From the NCBI GenBank assembly GCA_002398405.1, contig DGYN01000136.1, positions 1 through 29,630 on the forward strand: a stretch of DNA of 29,630 bases. The letters run 5' to 3'. The notes under the pieces were generated by a model that saw only the letters and a list, made by a program, of their open reading frames with translations, was not told where the DNA came from and did not search any database. The DNA is from Caulobacteraceae bacterium UBA5005. Its GTDB lineage: Bacteria > Pseudomonadota > Alphaproteobacteria > Caulobacterales > Caulobacteraceae. A program made the translations under genes and the position numbers. This document shows positions 1 to 7,187 of this stretch, piece by piece; positions within the stretch are counted from its first letter, which is position 1, and each line of letters begins with the position of its first letter.

Positions 1-585
1 GCCGTCGACCTCCTTCTGCTCGACCTCGAGGTCGGAGATGGCGGTCTGGAACTGCGGGTCCCAATTGACCAGGCGCTTGTCACGATAGATCAGCCCCTGT
101 TTGTGGAGGGTGACGAACACCTTGCGCACCGCGGCCGACAGGCCCTCATCCAGGGTGAAGCGCTCACGGCTCCAGTCGCAGGAAGCGCCCAGACGCCGCA
201 GCTGTTTGACGATGGTCCCGCCGCTCTGCGCTTTCCATTCCCAGATCTTGTCGACGAAGGCGTCGCGGCCCATGTCGCGGCGGGTGATGTTGGCGCCGTT
301 CTCGGCCAGCTGGCGCTCGACCACCATTTGCGTGGCGATGCCCGCATGGTCGGTGCCGGGGAGCCACAGGGCCCGCTTGCCGCGCATCCGCTCGAAGCGG
401 ATCAGGATGTCCTGCAGGGTGTTGTTCAGGGCATGACCGATATGCAGCGAACCAGTGACGTTCGGCGGCGGGATGACCATGGAGAAGGGCTCGCCGTCGC
501 CGGACGGCTTAAAGGCCCCGGCGTCTTCCCAAAGCTTGTAGAGGCGCGGTTCGGCCGACGCCGGATCGAAGGACTTTTCGAGCAT
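1..585 (-). CDS. valS: Valyl-tRNA synthetase, N-terminal 195 residues (runs off window)
   Basis: Class I aminoacyl-tRNA synthetase that charges tRNA-Val in the cytoplasm. Read from ATG at 585-583, the protein begins MLEKSFDPASAEPRLYKLWE and carries the class I ATP-binding HIGH motif at residues 48-51 inside PPNVTGSLHIGHAL. The family block LWLPGTDHAGIATQ follows, then the start of the CP1 editing domain. The frame stays open to base 1, so the rest of the gene, including the KMSKS loop, lies outside the window. No strong ribosome binding site is visible before the ATG. It lies downstream of popZ on the same strand, separated by an inverted repeat pair. The assignment is from sequence recognition and is secure. 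Confidence 0.97.
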   Translation of the reverse strand, partial: MLEKSFDPASAEPRLYKLWEDAGAFKPSGDGEPFSMVIPPPNVTGSLHIGHALNNTLQDILIRFERMRGKRALWLPGTDHAGIATQMVVERQLAENGANITRRDMGRDAFVDKIWEWKAQSGGTIVKQLRRLGASCDWSRERFTLDEGLSAAVRKVFVTLHKQGLIYRDKRLVNWDPQFQTAISDLEVEQKEVDG

Positions 586-650
586 GGCGGGTGGTTACAC
601 GGGTGCGGCGGAGAGAGGAAGGGGGCGAGGCTTTTCTGAGGTCCCTTGCC

Positions 651-816
651 AAATTCCTCCCCCGTAGGGGGAGGGGGACCATCGAAGATGGTGGAGGGGG
701 TTCTCAGAGCCTGAGACAGTGAGAATCCCATCTCGGAATCTGCCAACCAGGCGCACTTGCCTTAGGACCCCCTCCACCGCTGCGCGGTCCCCCTCCCCCT
801 ACGGGGGAGGATTTAG
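651..816. repeat. Inverted pair of GC-rich REP/BIME-like elements between popZ and valS
   Basis: Two copies of one palindrome-rich element face each other, at about 651-699 and 764-816. Each reads CCTCCCCCGTAGGGGGAGG, then GGGACC, a short variable stem, then GGTGGAGGGGG. The second copy is the reverse complement of the first, with a different centre (ATCGAAGAT versus GCGCAGC). In a minus-strand transcript from popZ toward valS the pair could fold into a stem of about 50 bp with a loop of about 65 nt. The same family recurs at 29496-29630. Function is not known from sequence; transcription termination or mRNA protection are the usual proposals for such elements. Confidence 0.85.
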
Positions 817-841
817 GAAAGCGCCTCGCCCTCGTGAGAAG

Positions 842-1402
842 CTAGCTCAGGTGCCTTCTGGCCAGGCGTTCGATCTCTTCTTCGACCTTGGCCTGGACGA
901 TGGCGGGCAGGTGGCGGTCGAGCCAGTCCTTGAGCAGGGGCTTGAGAAGCTCGCGCACCACTTCGTCCAGACTGTTGCTCGCGGACGGCATGGAGATGCG
1001 CTGCGAAAGCGCGCCGAAGGCAGACGCCGTGGCGGCGGCGGCCGGTTCGCTGACCAGGCGCTCGGGCGCGGGTTCCGCCGGGAAGGCGGCGACCGGGGCG
1101 GGGCCAGGCTCCGGCTCGTCGAAGGTGATAACCGGTTCGGGAGCAGGCGCCTCGAAGACATCGAGATCGCCGATGCTTTCAGGCTCGGGCGCCGGTTCGG
1201 TCAGCTCGAGCACGTCTTCCTCGACCGCGGCGACCGGTTCAGGCGCGGGCGCGGGCGCCGGTTCCGGCGCGGGTTCAGGCGTGGCGGCGGCTTCCGGTGC
1301 GGGCGCGGCCTCATCGGCGGGCGCTTCGTCCTCAGAGATGATCCGGCGGATAGAGGCCAGGATCTCCTCCATGGTCGGTTCTTGAGAAGCCTGTTCGGAC
1401 AT
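842..1402 (-). CDS. popZ: Polar organizing protein PopZ
   Basis: PopZ self-assembles into a polar matrix that anchors the chromosomal centromere through ParB and recruits cell-cycle kinases in Caulobacter and relatives. The 186-residue product begins MSEQASQEPTMEEILASIRR, matching the conserved N-terminal helix that binds client proteins. Residues about 25-120 are an acidic Pro/Glu/Ala-rich disordered linker. The last 55 residues (LDEVVRELLKPLLKDWLD, then KVEEEIERLARR) form the helical oligomerisation region. Length is close to the roughly 177 residues of the C. crescentus protein. The start at 1402 has a G-rich ribosome-binding region just upstream. Placement beside valS and a TolC-family gene resembles my recollection of the Caulobacter order, which I could not check. 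Confidence 0.95.
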   Translation of the reverse strand: MSEQASQEPTMEEILASIRRIISEDEAPADEAAPAPEAAATPEPAPEPAPAPAPEPVAAVEEDVLELTEPAPEPESIGDLDVFEAPAPEPVITFDEPEPGPAPVAAFPAEPAPERLVSEPAAAATASAFGALSQRISMPSASNSLDEVVRELLKPLLKDWLDRHLPAIVQAKVEEEIERLARRHLS

Positions 1403-1584
1403 GTCGCCCCCAACTACCGGATAAGAATCATAGGTATCCGCGCCACGTTAGGCGCGAGCCGTCCATCGTGCAATTTCCGGCGGGCTCCGCAAGGGCGCAA
1501 ATTCGCCCAGCAGGCGAATCTCCCTTCTGGTGGGGTATCTAGGCTCCGGACCCAAGCCGGGCAACGGGTTGGGCGTACAGATTT

Positions 1585-1617
1585 GGCGTTCCCTCTCCCG
1601 AGGGGAGAAGGGACGCC
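1585..1617. repeat. Imperfect hairpin downstream of the TolC-family gene
   Basis: GGCGTTCCCTCTCCC is followed by its near reverse complement, GGGGAGAAGGGACGCC, giving a stem of about 15 bp with a small loop and one bulge. It starts about 38 nt beyond the stop of the TolC-family gene on the minus strand. No T-run follows on that strand, so a classic intrinsic terminator is not supported. The rest of 1403-1655 shows no gene I can support. Confidence 0.5.
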
Positions 1618-1655
1618 GAAGGCGGCCAGTTAGAAGGCTTGTTTGAGTCCGGAAC

Positions 1656-3185
1656 CTAGCGCAGCGGCTCTTGGTTCGGCACGTTCTCGCCGGCGATCGG
1701 TTCACGCTGCGGGATCGGCGCCGCGCCCATCTGATCAATGGTGAGGATCAGCCCCTCCCAGGGCAGGCCGAAGTCGTTGACCTCCTCGAAGTGCTTCTTG
1801 GGATCGTACTTCTCGACCTGGGCGCCGAACACTTCGGGGGTCAGCTGGCCCATGGCGTTGAGGAGCGCCACCTGGGAGGTGTATTCGGTGAAGCGGGCGT
1901 TGATTTCGTTCTGCTGCACCCCGCGCAGTTCCTGTTCGGCGTTTAGCAGTTCCAGGGTGGTGCGCAGGCCGACCTGCTGCTCTTCGCGGGTGCCTTCGAC
2001 GGCCAGGCGCGAGGCGCGGACGGCCTCTTCCTGCGAGATGACCGTGGCGCGGGCCGCGACGAGCGCGTTCCAGGATTCGGTCACCGTCTGGTTCAGGGTC
2101 CGGCGCTGGCTTTCGATGGCGATGTTGTCGCTGCGGTTGGTTTCCTGCGCCGAGCGGATCGTCGAGGAGGTGGTCAGGCCGGTGTAGAGCGGAATCGACA
2201 GGCGGGCGCTCGTCCCGAAGCCGGAGCCGAAATCGAAGCCTGATTGCCTGGCAAACGCGCTGTTGGTCTCATTGGCGCTGAGATTGGCGCCGACCGTGAT
2301 CTGCGGACGGCGCGCGGCCTTGGCCGAAACCACGCCCGCGGCGGACTGCCGCTCGCGCAGGTAGGCGGTGCGCAGGGTCGGATTGTTCTGTTCGGCGGTC
2401 TGGAACGCCAGGGCCTGGCTGGCGGGCAGATAGGACGTCAGGACCGGCTCGGGTTGCAGCTGCTCGGGCATCCGGCCAACCACAGTGCGGTACTGGGCGC
2501 GGGCGTTGTCCAGGGTGTTTTGGGCGCTGGTCAGCGAGCTGCGCGCCTGAGCGAGGCGCGACTCGGCCTGGGCGACGTCGGTGCGCGTCTGGTTGCCGAC
2601 CTCGAACCGCGCCTGGGCTTCTTCCCGCTGCCGCTGCAGAACGGCGACGTTTTCGCGGGTGATGGCCAGTTGCTGTTCGGCGCGGCGCACGGCGGTATAG
2701 ACCTGAACCACGTTCTGGATGACCGACATTTCCACGCGGCGCAGATCCTCGCGCGCCGCCTGCAGGGCCGCTTCCTGAGCCTTGAGGTTGGCGCTGATGC
2801 GGCCGCCGGTATAGACCGGCTGGCTGACGTTGAGACCGGCGGTGACAGCGGCGCTGGATGATCCCTTGAAGCTGTCATTGAGGTCGTTGTCGGTGTCGCC
2901 GGTGACCACGATGTCAGCGGTGACCGTCGGGCCAATGCCCCGGGCGACGCGGTAGTAGGCCTCGTCCTGGTTACGCAGGGCGCTGCGCTGGGTGAGCAGT
3001 TGAGGATTGGTCGAGTAGGCGAGCGCGATGGCCTCGGCCAGGGTCTCGGCGCTGACAGGGCTCGCGCCAAGGGCGAGCAGTCCCGCGCTGAACACGGCGG
3101 CCATCAGACTTGCCCTGCGGCGCTTACCCATCAATTCCACCCCTGCACCCGTTCGTCCCTTTGCGGATGGCGCTGCTTCTTTCAT
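1656..3185 (-). CDS. TolC-family outer-membrane efflux/type I secretion protein
   Basis: Forms the trimeric outer-membrane duct for type I secretion or RND/ABC efflux. A Sec signal peptide (GKRRRASLMAAVFSAGLLAL, ending at SPVSA) precedes ETLAEAIALAYSTNPQLL, the standard TolC repeat opening. The two OEP repeats then follow, with long coiled-coil helices (for example VLQRQREEAQARFEVGNQT and SRLAVEGTREEQQVGLRTTL) and the beta strand motif QPVYTGGRISANL. I chose ATG at 3185 (MKEAAPSAK) because AAGGAA lies about 7 nt upstream. ATG at 3131 (MGKRRRAS) would also give an ideal signal peptide. An ATG at 3212 is less likely. The partner transporter is not in the window, so the substrate is unknown. Confidence 0.93.
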   Translation of the reverse strand: MKEAAPSAKGRTGAGVELMGKRRRASLMAAVFSAGLLALGASPVSAETLAEAIALAYSTNPQLLTQRSALRNQDEAYYRVARGIGPTVTADIVVTGDTDNDLNDSFKGSSSAAVTAGLNVSQPVYTGGRISANLKAQEAALQAAREDLRRVEMSVIQNVVQVYTAVRRAEQQLAITRENVAVLQRQREEAQARFEVGNQTRTDVAQAESRLAQARSSLTSAQNTLDNARAQYRTVVGRMPEQLQPEPVLTSYLPASQALAFQTAEQNNPTLRTAYLRERQSAAGVVSAKAARRPQITVGANLSANETNSAFARQSGFDFGSGFGTSARLSIPLYTGLTTSSTIRSAQETNRSDNIAIESQRRTLNQTVTESWNALVAARATVISQEEAVRASRLAVEGTREEQQVGLRTTLELLNAEQELRGVQQNEINARFTEYTSQVALLNAMGQLTPEVFGAQVEKYDPKKHFEEVNDFGLPWEGLILTIDQMGAAPIPQREPIAGENVPNQEPLR

Positions 3186-3221
3186 CCGCGTGTTTCCTTG
3201 GTGTTGCAACAATTTGGCGGC

Positions 3222-3782
3222 TTAAAGTGCGAAAACCGGGGCCTTTTCAAACCCCGGCAACAATGGCGGATGGGCGTCGAAAACGATGCGTCCGCCGACG
3301 CCCTCCTCGGTCCGAAGGTAGAGTTTCGCCTTGCCCGCCGCACCGTTGCGCTCGATGACCGCGAGCCTGCCGCCCAGCGAGAGTGCAGTCTTCCAGTTGT
3401 CCGGCGCCTCGCTGACAGCGCCCTCGGTTACGATGACGTCATATTCGCCGGTGACCGGCGCAATCCCGTCGTGCTCATCGACGGAAAGACCGATGGTCCT
3501 CAGCACCGCCGCGGCGTAGGGCGCGTGGATAGCCAGCGCCCGTTCCCCGGCCCTGGGCCGAATCGCCTGCAGAAGTTTGGCCACATCCCGGGGCCGCAAC
3601 AGGGCGTAGCCCGGCGCGTAGGGCACCGGCGCATCGGCGTAGGCGAGATGGGTGTTGGGGCCGCAGCAGGCCTCGCGCGGCGTCGCGCGCATGGCTGACT
3701 GGACAAAGGGATCGGTGACGTCCGCGACCCGCACCTGGGTGTCGACCATGGTCTGCCGTGCCGCGGCGAAGTCTGGGGTCAT
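3222..3782 (-). CDS. Short protein-L-isoaspartate O-methyltransferase-like protein, SAM motif lost
   Basis: The ends match the alphaproteobacterial PIMT-like family. MTPDFAAARQTMVDTQVRVADVTDP is the usual N-terminus, and YDVIVTEGAVSEAP followed by VFDAHPPLLPGFEKAPVF is the usual C-terminus. PIMT enzymes repair isoaspartyl residues using S-adenosylmethionine. Here motif I, normally of the form LDIGCGTGY, is replaced by ALAIHAPYA, and the segment up to VSVDEHDG-like sequence is shortened. At 186 residues it is some 25-30 shorter than typical. It is therefore probably catalytically dead or altered. The start at 3782 is preferred over a longer frame to 4052, because that frame would run through the tRNA-Cys gene. 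It lies 36 nt upstream of the TolC-family gene and probably shares its operon. Confidence 0.82.
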   Translation of the reverse strand: MTPDFAAARQTMVDTQVRVADVTDPFVQSAMRATPREACCGPNTHLAYADAPVPYAPGYALLRPRDVAKLLQAIRPRAGERALAIHAPYAAAVLRTIGLSVDEHDGIAPVTGEYDVIVTEGAVSEAPDNWKTALSLGGRLAVIERNGAAGKAKLYLRTEEGVGGRIVFDAHPPLLPGFEKAPVFAL

Positions 3783-3959
3783 GGGACGCGCTCCGGGAGG
3801 ATGAGCTTGAACGATAAACGATATGACGCCGGTTATAGGCGCGGGATTAAGACAAGTGCAATGCGACCGAATGCATTGAACCTTCCGTGCGGGTCTGTTA
3901 GCCGGAGCCCGCGCTAAAAACGCAACGTTTGAACTGATCGATCCGTCGAAAGTTTCAGC

Positions 3960-4033
3960 GGCCTGGTGGCGGAGTGGTGACGCAACGGACTGCAAATCCG
4001 TGAACCCGAGTTCGATTCTCGGCCAGGCCTCCA
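3960..4033 (+). tRNA. tRNA-Cys (GCA)
   Basis: A full cloverleaf can be drawn. The acceptor stem GGCCTGG (3960-3966) pairs with CCAGGCC (4023-4029). The D stem is GCG/CGC. The anticodon stem ACGGA/TCCGT encloses loop CTGCAAA with anticodon GCA at 3992-3994. The T stem CCGAG/CTCGG holds TTCGATT. Discriminator U at 4030 is the cysteine identity base, and CCA is encoded at 4031-4033. Confidence 0.97.
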
Positions 4034-4042
4034 AATTTCCTT

Positions 4043-4744
4043 TCATTCCCAAGTAGAGGCGGCGGGAGCCCCCGGCGGATGCGTGTTGTACGAAATGGCG
4101 TAGGGCGAACAGCCGGACATGGCCCGAAGCGCCTCGGCCTCCGCCGCGCCGTTGGGCGAGCCGGCCCCCCGGTTGATCACCGGCCGCCCGATCAGGGCGC
4201 CGCGGGCATCCAGGACCACCACCATGCGGACCGGCAGCCGCCGCTCGGGCTTTTGCCAGCAGGGCAGCACGCTTCCATCCCCGTCGAACCGCACCGGCCG
4301 GGGCGTCGAGGCCTGAGCCCTGGGATCGCCGAGCCGCCCCGCCGCCATCTGCGCCAGGCCCTTGATGGAGGCGTCATCGCCCTTGTCCCCCGTCTCGCGC
4401 GGCGGACCCTCGGACTCGCCGAACAGCTCAGTCAAGCTGGTCGCCTTCGAGCGCGGCTTTTCCTGGGGCGGCGGCGTCACGCTCTGCGCCATCTCCCGCC
4501 GGATTTCCTGAGCCAAGCTTTCCTCGATCGCCGGCGGCTCGGGCGGTGGCGGAGGCGGCGCACCGCCTCCGGCGAAGCCGCGTCCCATCAGATCGACGCT
4601 CATGGCGCCGGGATAGGCCACCGGCGGATAGTCGCTGCCGGGCGTGGCGATCAGGGCCCAGAACATCACGCCATGCACCGCCGCCGCGACCAGCGTGGCG
4701 ATGGTTCGGTCACGAAGGGTGCGGGACAAGGAGCGGCGCGACAT
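4043..4744 (-). CDS. TolA/TonB-like envelope protein
   Basis: 233 residues. One N-terminal membrane helix (about 14-35, IATLVAAAVHGVMFWALIAT) leads into a proline-rich periplasmic stretch (GGGAPPPPPPEPPAIEE), a charged linker, and a compact C-terminal domain. In that domain, RMVVVLDARGALIGRPVINR and EAEALRAMSGCSPYAI resemble the C-terminal fold of TolA/TonB, where AexALRAvxxCxPY is a common TolA signature. Such proteins couple inner-membrane proton force or structural tethering to the outer membrane. It is not beside tolQ/R/B or exbB/D, so it is probably a stand-alone paralogue. Its stop lies 10 nt from the 3' end of the oppositely oriented tRNA-Cys. Confidence 0.7.
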   Translation of the reverse strand: MSRRSLSRTLRDRTIATLVAAAVHGVMFWALIATPGSDYPPVAYPGAMSVDLMGRGFAGGGAPPPPPPEPPAIEESLAQEIRREMAQSVTPPPQEKPRSKATSLTELFGESEGPPRETGDKGDDASIKGLAQMAAGRLGDPRAQASTPRPVRFDGDGSVLPCWQKPERRLPVRMVVVLDARGALIGRPVINRGAGSPNGAAEAEALRAMSGCSPYAISYNTHPPGAPAASTWE

Positions 4745-4817
4745 CGCCAGGGATTTTGCAGCCTAAGGCTGTGCGCCGCCAGACGGCGCGCGCCGGTGGG
4801 GCCGGATGATCCACATG

Positions 4818-5018
4818 AAAAATGTCCCGCCCGTCATAGACAGCACAGTCGATCCCGTGGCCGCCGGCGGTGCGCGATAGAGGGTGTTCGAGGATGTCCG
4901 CCGATGATCTGGCCCGCCGGGTTGCGGGTGAAGGTCTGCGCCAGATCGTTGGTGGTCGTCGTCCAGTCGAGGTCGAGGTTGAACCTCGAGAGGCTCCCCC
5001 TGTCCGACTGCGAGGCGG
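4818..5018 (-). pseudogene. Decayed RHS-core fragment (orphan copy)
   Basis: Minus-strand DNA here matches the RHS gene at about 6690-6955, in the same orientation. A 32-base block (4905-4936) is identical to 6841-6872. VYDGRDIF matches VYDGRGNF, TSSNTLYRAPP is conserved, and FTRNPAGQI is conserved in another frame. About 80 bp present in the main copy is missing, and at least one frame change separates the two conserved peptides, so it encodes no intact protein. It lies downstream of the immunity-like gene, where orphan RHS tips accumulate. The remainder of 4745-5196 holds no gene I can support; GC content falls sharply after about 5140. Confidence 0.8.
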
Positions 5019-5196
5019 TCTGGCAAAGCGAACGAAGGGACAGGCGCTAGGCGCCCAGACTTTTCGCGGCGATGCTTGAGGGGTGGCTGGGGCGAACGCT
5101 GAAGCGCCGGACGCCCGGACCAAAGGTGTGGCGCTGGGAAAATAAGTATAGGCTTGCCGAAATTCGAATTTTGGGACTCCGGACCATCAGAAACAA

Positions 5197-5466
5197 TCAG
5201 TGCGTAACAATACAGCTTCCAGAAATACAACTAATGTATGTTGGAATATTGAGAATTAACATTAATAGCACAGGTATATGAATCAACAGCCATATTTTTT
5301 TACATTGAATACATCGTAGTGAAAGCAAAATAGAAATCGCCCAAATTCCAGATATAATAAATACTGAATATATGAGGGTTAATCCAATTGGGGTCCAAAG
5401 TATATAGGCTATTATCGCGGAAAAAATAAATGAAGCAATGAACGAGGCTTTGAATATTGGGGGCAT
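5197..5466 (-). CDS. Small membrane protein, candidate immunity protein to the RHS toxin
   Basis: 89 residues, dominated by three hydrophobic segments: about 5-25 (KASFIASFIFSAIIAYIL), 28-50 (GLTLIYSVFIISGIWAISIL) and 57-80 (KIWLLIHIPVLLMLILN). Four cysteines are present. Codon use is strongly AT-rich, unlike all flanking genes, which indicates recent acquisition. The ATG lies 11 nt after the stop of the toxin-like RHS tip, with GGTGA upstream, so the two would be co-translated. This is the standard position of the cognate immunity gene in RHS/polymorphic-toxin loci. I do not recognise the family. The immunity role is inferred from position and size, and an integral membrane location would suit a toxin acting at or across the inner membrane. 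Confidence 0.6.
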   Translation of the reverse strand: MPPIFKASFIASFIFSAIIAYILWTPIGLTLIYSVFIISGIWAISILLSLRCIQCKKIWLLIHIPVLLMLILNIPTYISCISGSCIVTH

Positions 5467-5477
5467 CTTTTCACCAG

Positions 5478-5846
5478 TTAACAGGAGGGCAGGTTTCCAG
5501 CGGTGGGCATAGCTCCGCCACCCATCCCATTTGCTCTAACAAAGCCACAAGCCCAAGTCCGATCACGAGATCCATGGAAGAATGTATTCTCCAAAATACC
5601 ACCGAACTTTGTCAAAGCCTGATGTGAAAATGCTTCATGTGCTATTATGCGCGCCAACATTGAAGGTTCAGAGTAGTAGTTGCCATTCTCTCGCTGCCAG
5701 TTGCTCGTAAATTGGATATAACGATCGTCGGAAACCTTGGTCCAGGGTACGGGCCCAGAACCAGCTGGATACTTAGCAAGATTTCTCCAAGCCTCTCTTA
5801 CTTCGATAAATTTAATGGCATTCCAGCGCTCAAGCGTTTCCCCCCA
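5478..5846 (-). pseudogene. RHS C-terminal toxin-like tip, out of frame with its core
   Basis: Adding one base at the run of six C (5840-5845; six G in the coding sense) joins the RHS frame to a second open frame. That frame reads ETLERWNAIKFIEVREAWRN, continues through ARIIAHEAFSHQALTKFGG, and ends at TAA (5480-5478) after NLPSC. The peptide composition looks like real protein, and it ends 11 nt before the immunity-like gene. As written, the RHS frame instead stops at 5798 after about 14 aberrant codons. I do not recognise the toxin fold; HEAFSH is not a standard HExxH zinc site. Possible explanations are a genuine deletion, a phase-variable G tract, or a homopolymer sequencing error. Confidence 0.7.
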
Positions 5847-6961
5847 GTCGCCTTAGCTGCGCGGCCAATGAATTGCGAAGCTACTCGCACCATGGCTTTA
5901 TCGGAATCATCTCCTTTGCCCCACACGAGCTTCCCATCATGGCTCAAATCCCTACCCGCGTGAGTTCGAATAAAGTCCTTAAACTGGTCTCTGAACAAGT
6001 CGGCCTGACCTTTGTCGAGATCGTTCTCATTGGATTTTCCGTCACCATCCCCATCGACTAAGACGCAAGATTCGGGAGATTTCTTATCATCCTCATCTTT
6101 CTTAAGGCAGATTTTCTCTCGGCCCGATGGGTCGGATAGATTCATCGGATCGTTCCCCACATAGGCATACATATTCGGCCCGTCATCGTACCCCAGCGGA
6201 TCGGCGCTCATGAACCGTCCCAGCGTCGGCGAGTACCACCTGGCCTTGTAGTAGTTCAGCCCCGCCTGCGGGAACCAGGTCTGGCCGGTGAAGCCGAACC
6301 GGCCGACGCCGCTCGAGCCCGAGGTCTGGAAGGCCCGGCCGTATTCGTCATAGGCCTGGACGCCCTGCACGCCCGAGGGGTTGCTCAACGCCACGATCGA
6401 GCCGCGCTCGTCAGCCACGAAGTAGCTAGTCACCCCGTTCTGGATGGCCATGAGCGGCTCGTCCGCCCCCGGGCCGTGGACATAGCGCGCCACGATGCCG
6501 CCCCCCTGGTACTCGCCGATCAGGTTGGGGCCGTCGTAGAGGAAGGCGCGCGTCTCGCTGCCCGCGACCTGGGCAAGGCGCCCCGCCGGGTCGTAGGTGA
6601 AGCTGTTGCCGTCCACCGCGGTCAGGCGGTTTTCCAGGTCGAAGCTGTATTCGGCCAGGGTCGAGGCGCCGCTGGTCAGTTTGTCGAAGTTGCCGCGGCC
6701 GTCATAGACGGCGGTATTGGTCGCCGTGGGGGTGGTGATCGTCGTCAGCTGGTTGAGCTTGTTGGCCGCCGCATAGAGCAGGGTCGAGCCCGTGGCCTGC
6801 GGCGGCGCGCGGTAGAGGGTGTTGGACGAGGTCCTCCCGGTGATCTGGCCCGCCGGGTTGCGGGTGAAGGTCCGCGAAAGGTCGTTGGTGGCCGCCGCCA
6901 GGTCGAGGTTGAAGGTGGAGAGGTTGCCCCTGGCGTCATAGCCATAGGTGGTGGTCCCCAT
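5798..6961 (-). CDS. RHS repeat protein fragment with RHS-associated core
   Basis: YD/RHS repeats build a shell that encloses a C-terminal toxin. The frame shows YD-type repeats (YGYDARGNLSTFNLD, FTYDPAGRL, AVYDGRGNFDKL). It then carries the RHS-associated core (ARYVHGPGADEP, YYKARWYSPTLGRFMSADP, NMYAYVGNDPMNLSDPSG) at about residues 180-280, followed by a variable tip with an EF-hand-like DGDGDGKSNEND loop. It is 5'-truncated: RHS-type sequence continues in frame upstream (SDGYFVDYQWDAAGGLTKL) to about 7120, and the frame is closed by TAA at 7177-7175, with no ATG, GTG or TTG before 6961. No signal peptide or N-terminal delivery domain remains. Probably a displaced tip rather than a functional toxin. 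The last codons before 5798 are out of frame with the likely original tip. Confidence 0.8.
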   Translation of the reverse strand: MGTTTYGYDARGNLSTFNLDLAAATNDLSRTFTRNPAGQITGRTSSNTLYRAPPQATGSTLLYAAANKLNQLTTITTPTATNTAVYDGRGNFDKLTSGASTLAEYSFDLENRLTAVDGNSFTYDPAGRLAQVAGSETRAFLYDGPNLIGEYQGGGIVARYVHGPGADEPLMAIQNGVTSYFVADERGSIVALSNPSGVQGVQAYDEYGRAFQTSGSSGVGRFGFTGQTWFPQAGLNYYKARWYSPTLGRFMSADPLGYDDGPNMYAYVGNDPMNLSDPSGREKICLKKDEDDKKSPESCVLVDGDGDGKSNENDLDKGQADLFRDQFKDFIRTHAGRDLSHDGKLVWGKGDDSDKAMVRVASQFIGRAAKATGGKRLSAGMPLNLSK

Positions 6962-7187
6962 GCCGCTGCCGTCTGTCCCCCGGGTCAGGGTCGCGCGCCG
7001 GCCCCTCTGGTCATAGGTGAAGGAGGCGATGTCGCCGACGTACGGGTCCGATAGTTTGGTGAGGCCGCCGGCCGCGTCCCACTGGTAGTCGACGAAATAG
7101 CCGTCGGAGAAAGTTGGCGGGAGAATTTCAGCACAACTGGCGAGCAGTTGGTCTTCCGTTCGAGCCCAATCAGCTTAGCATTGGCTC

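Noticed and set aside
3783..4052. N-terminal extension of the PIMT-like protein
   Set aside because: It would translate through the tRNA-Cys gene; family homologues begin at the MTPDFAAARQ start.
5835..5850. Programmed -1 ribosomal frameshift in the RHS tip
   Set aside because: The G6-A3 run allows only partial re-pairing and no downstream stimulatory structure was evident; a simple indel or sequencing error is more likely. Kept as an alternative, not a call.
3960..7174. tRNA-Cys as attachment site for the RHS island
   Set aside because: No repeat of the tRNA 3' end was seen near 7130-7190, no integrase is present, and the TolA-like gene intervenes.
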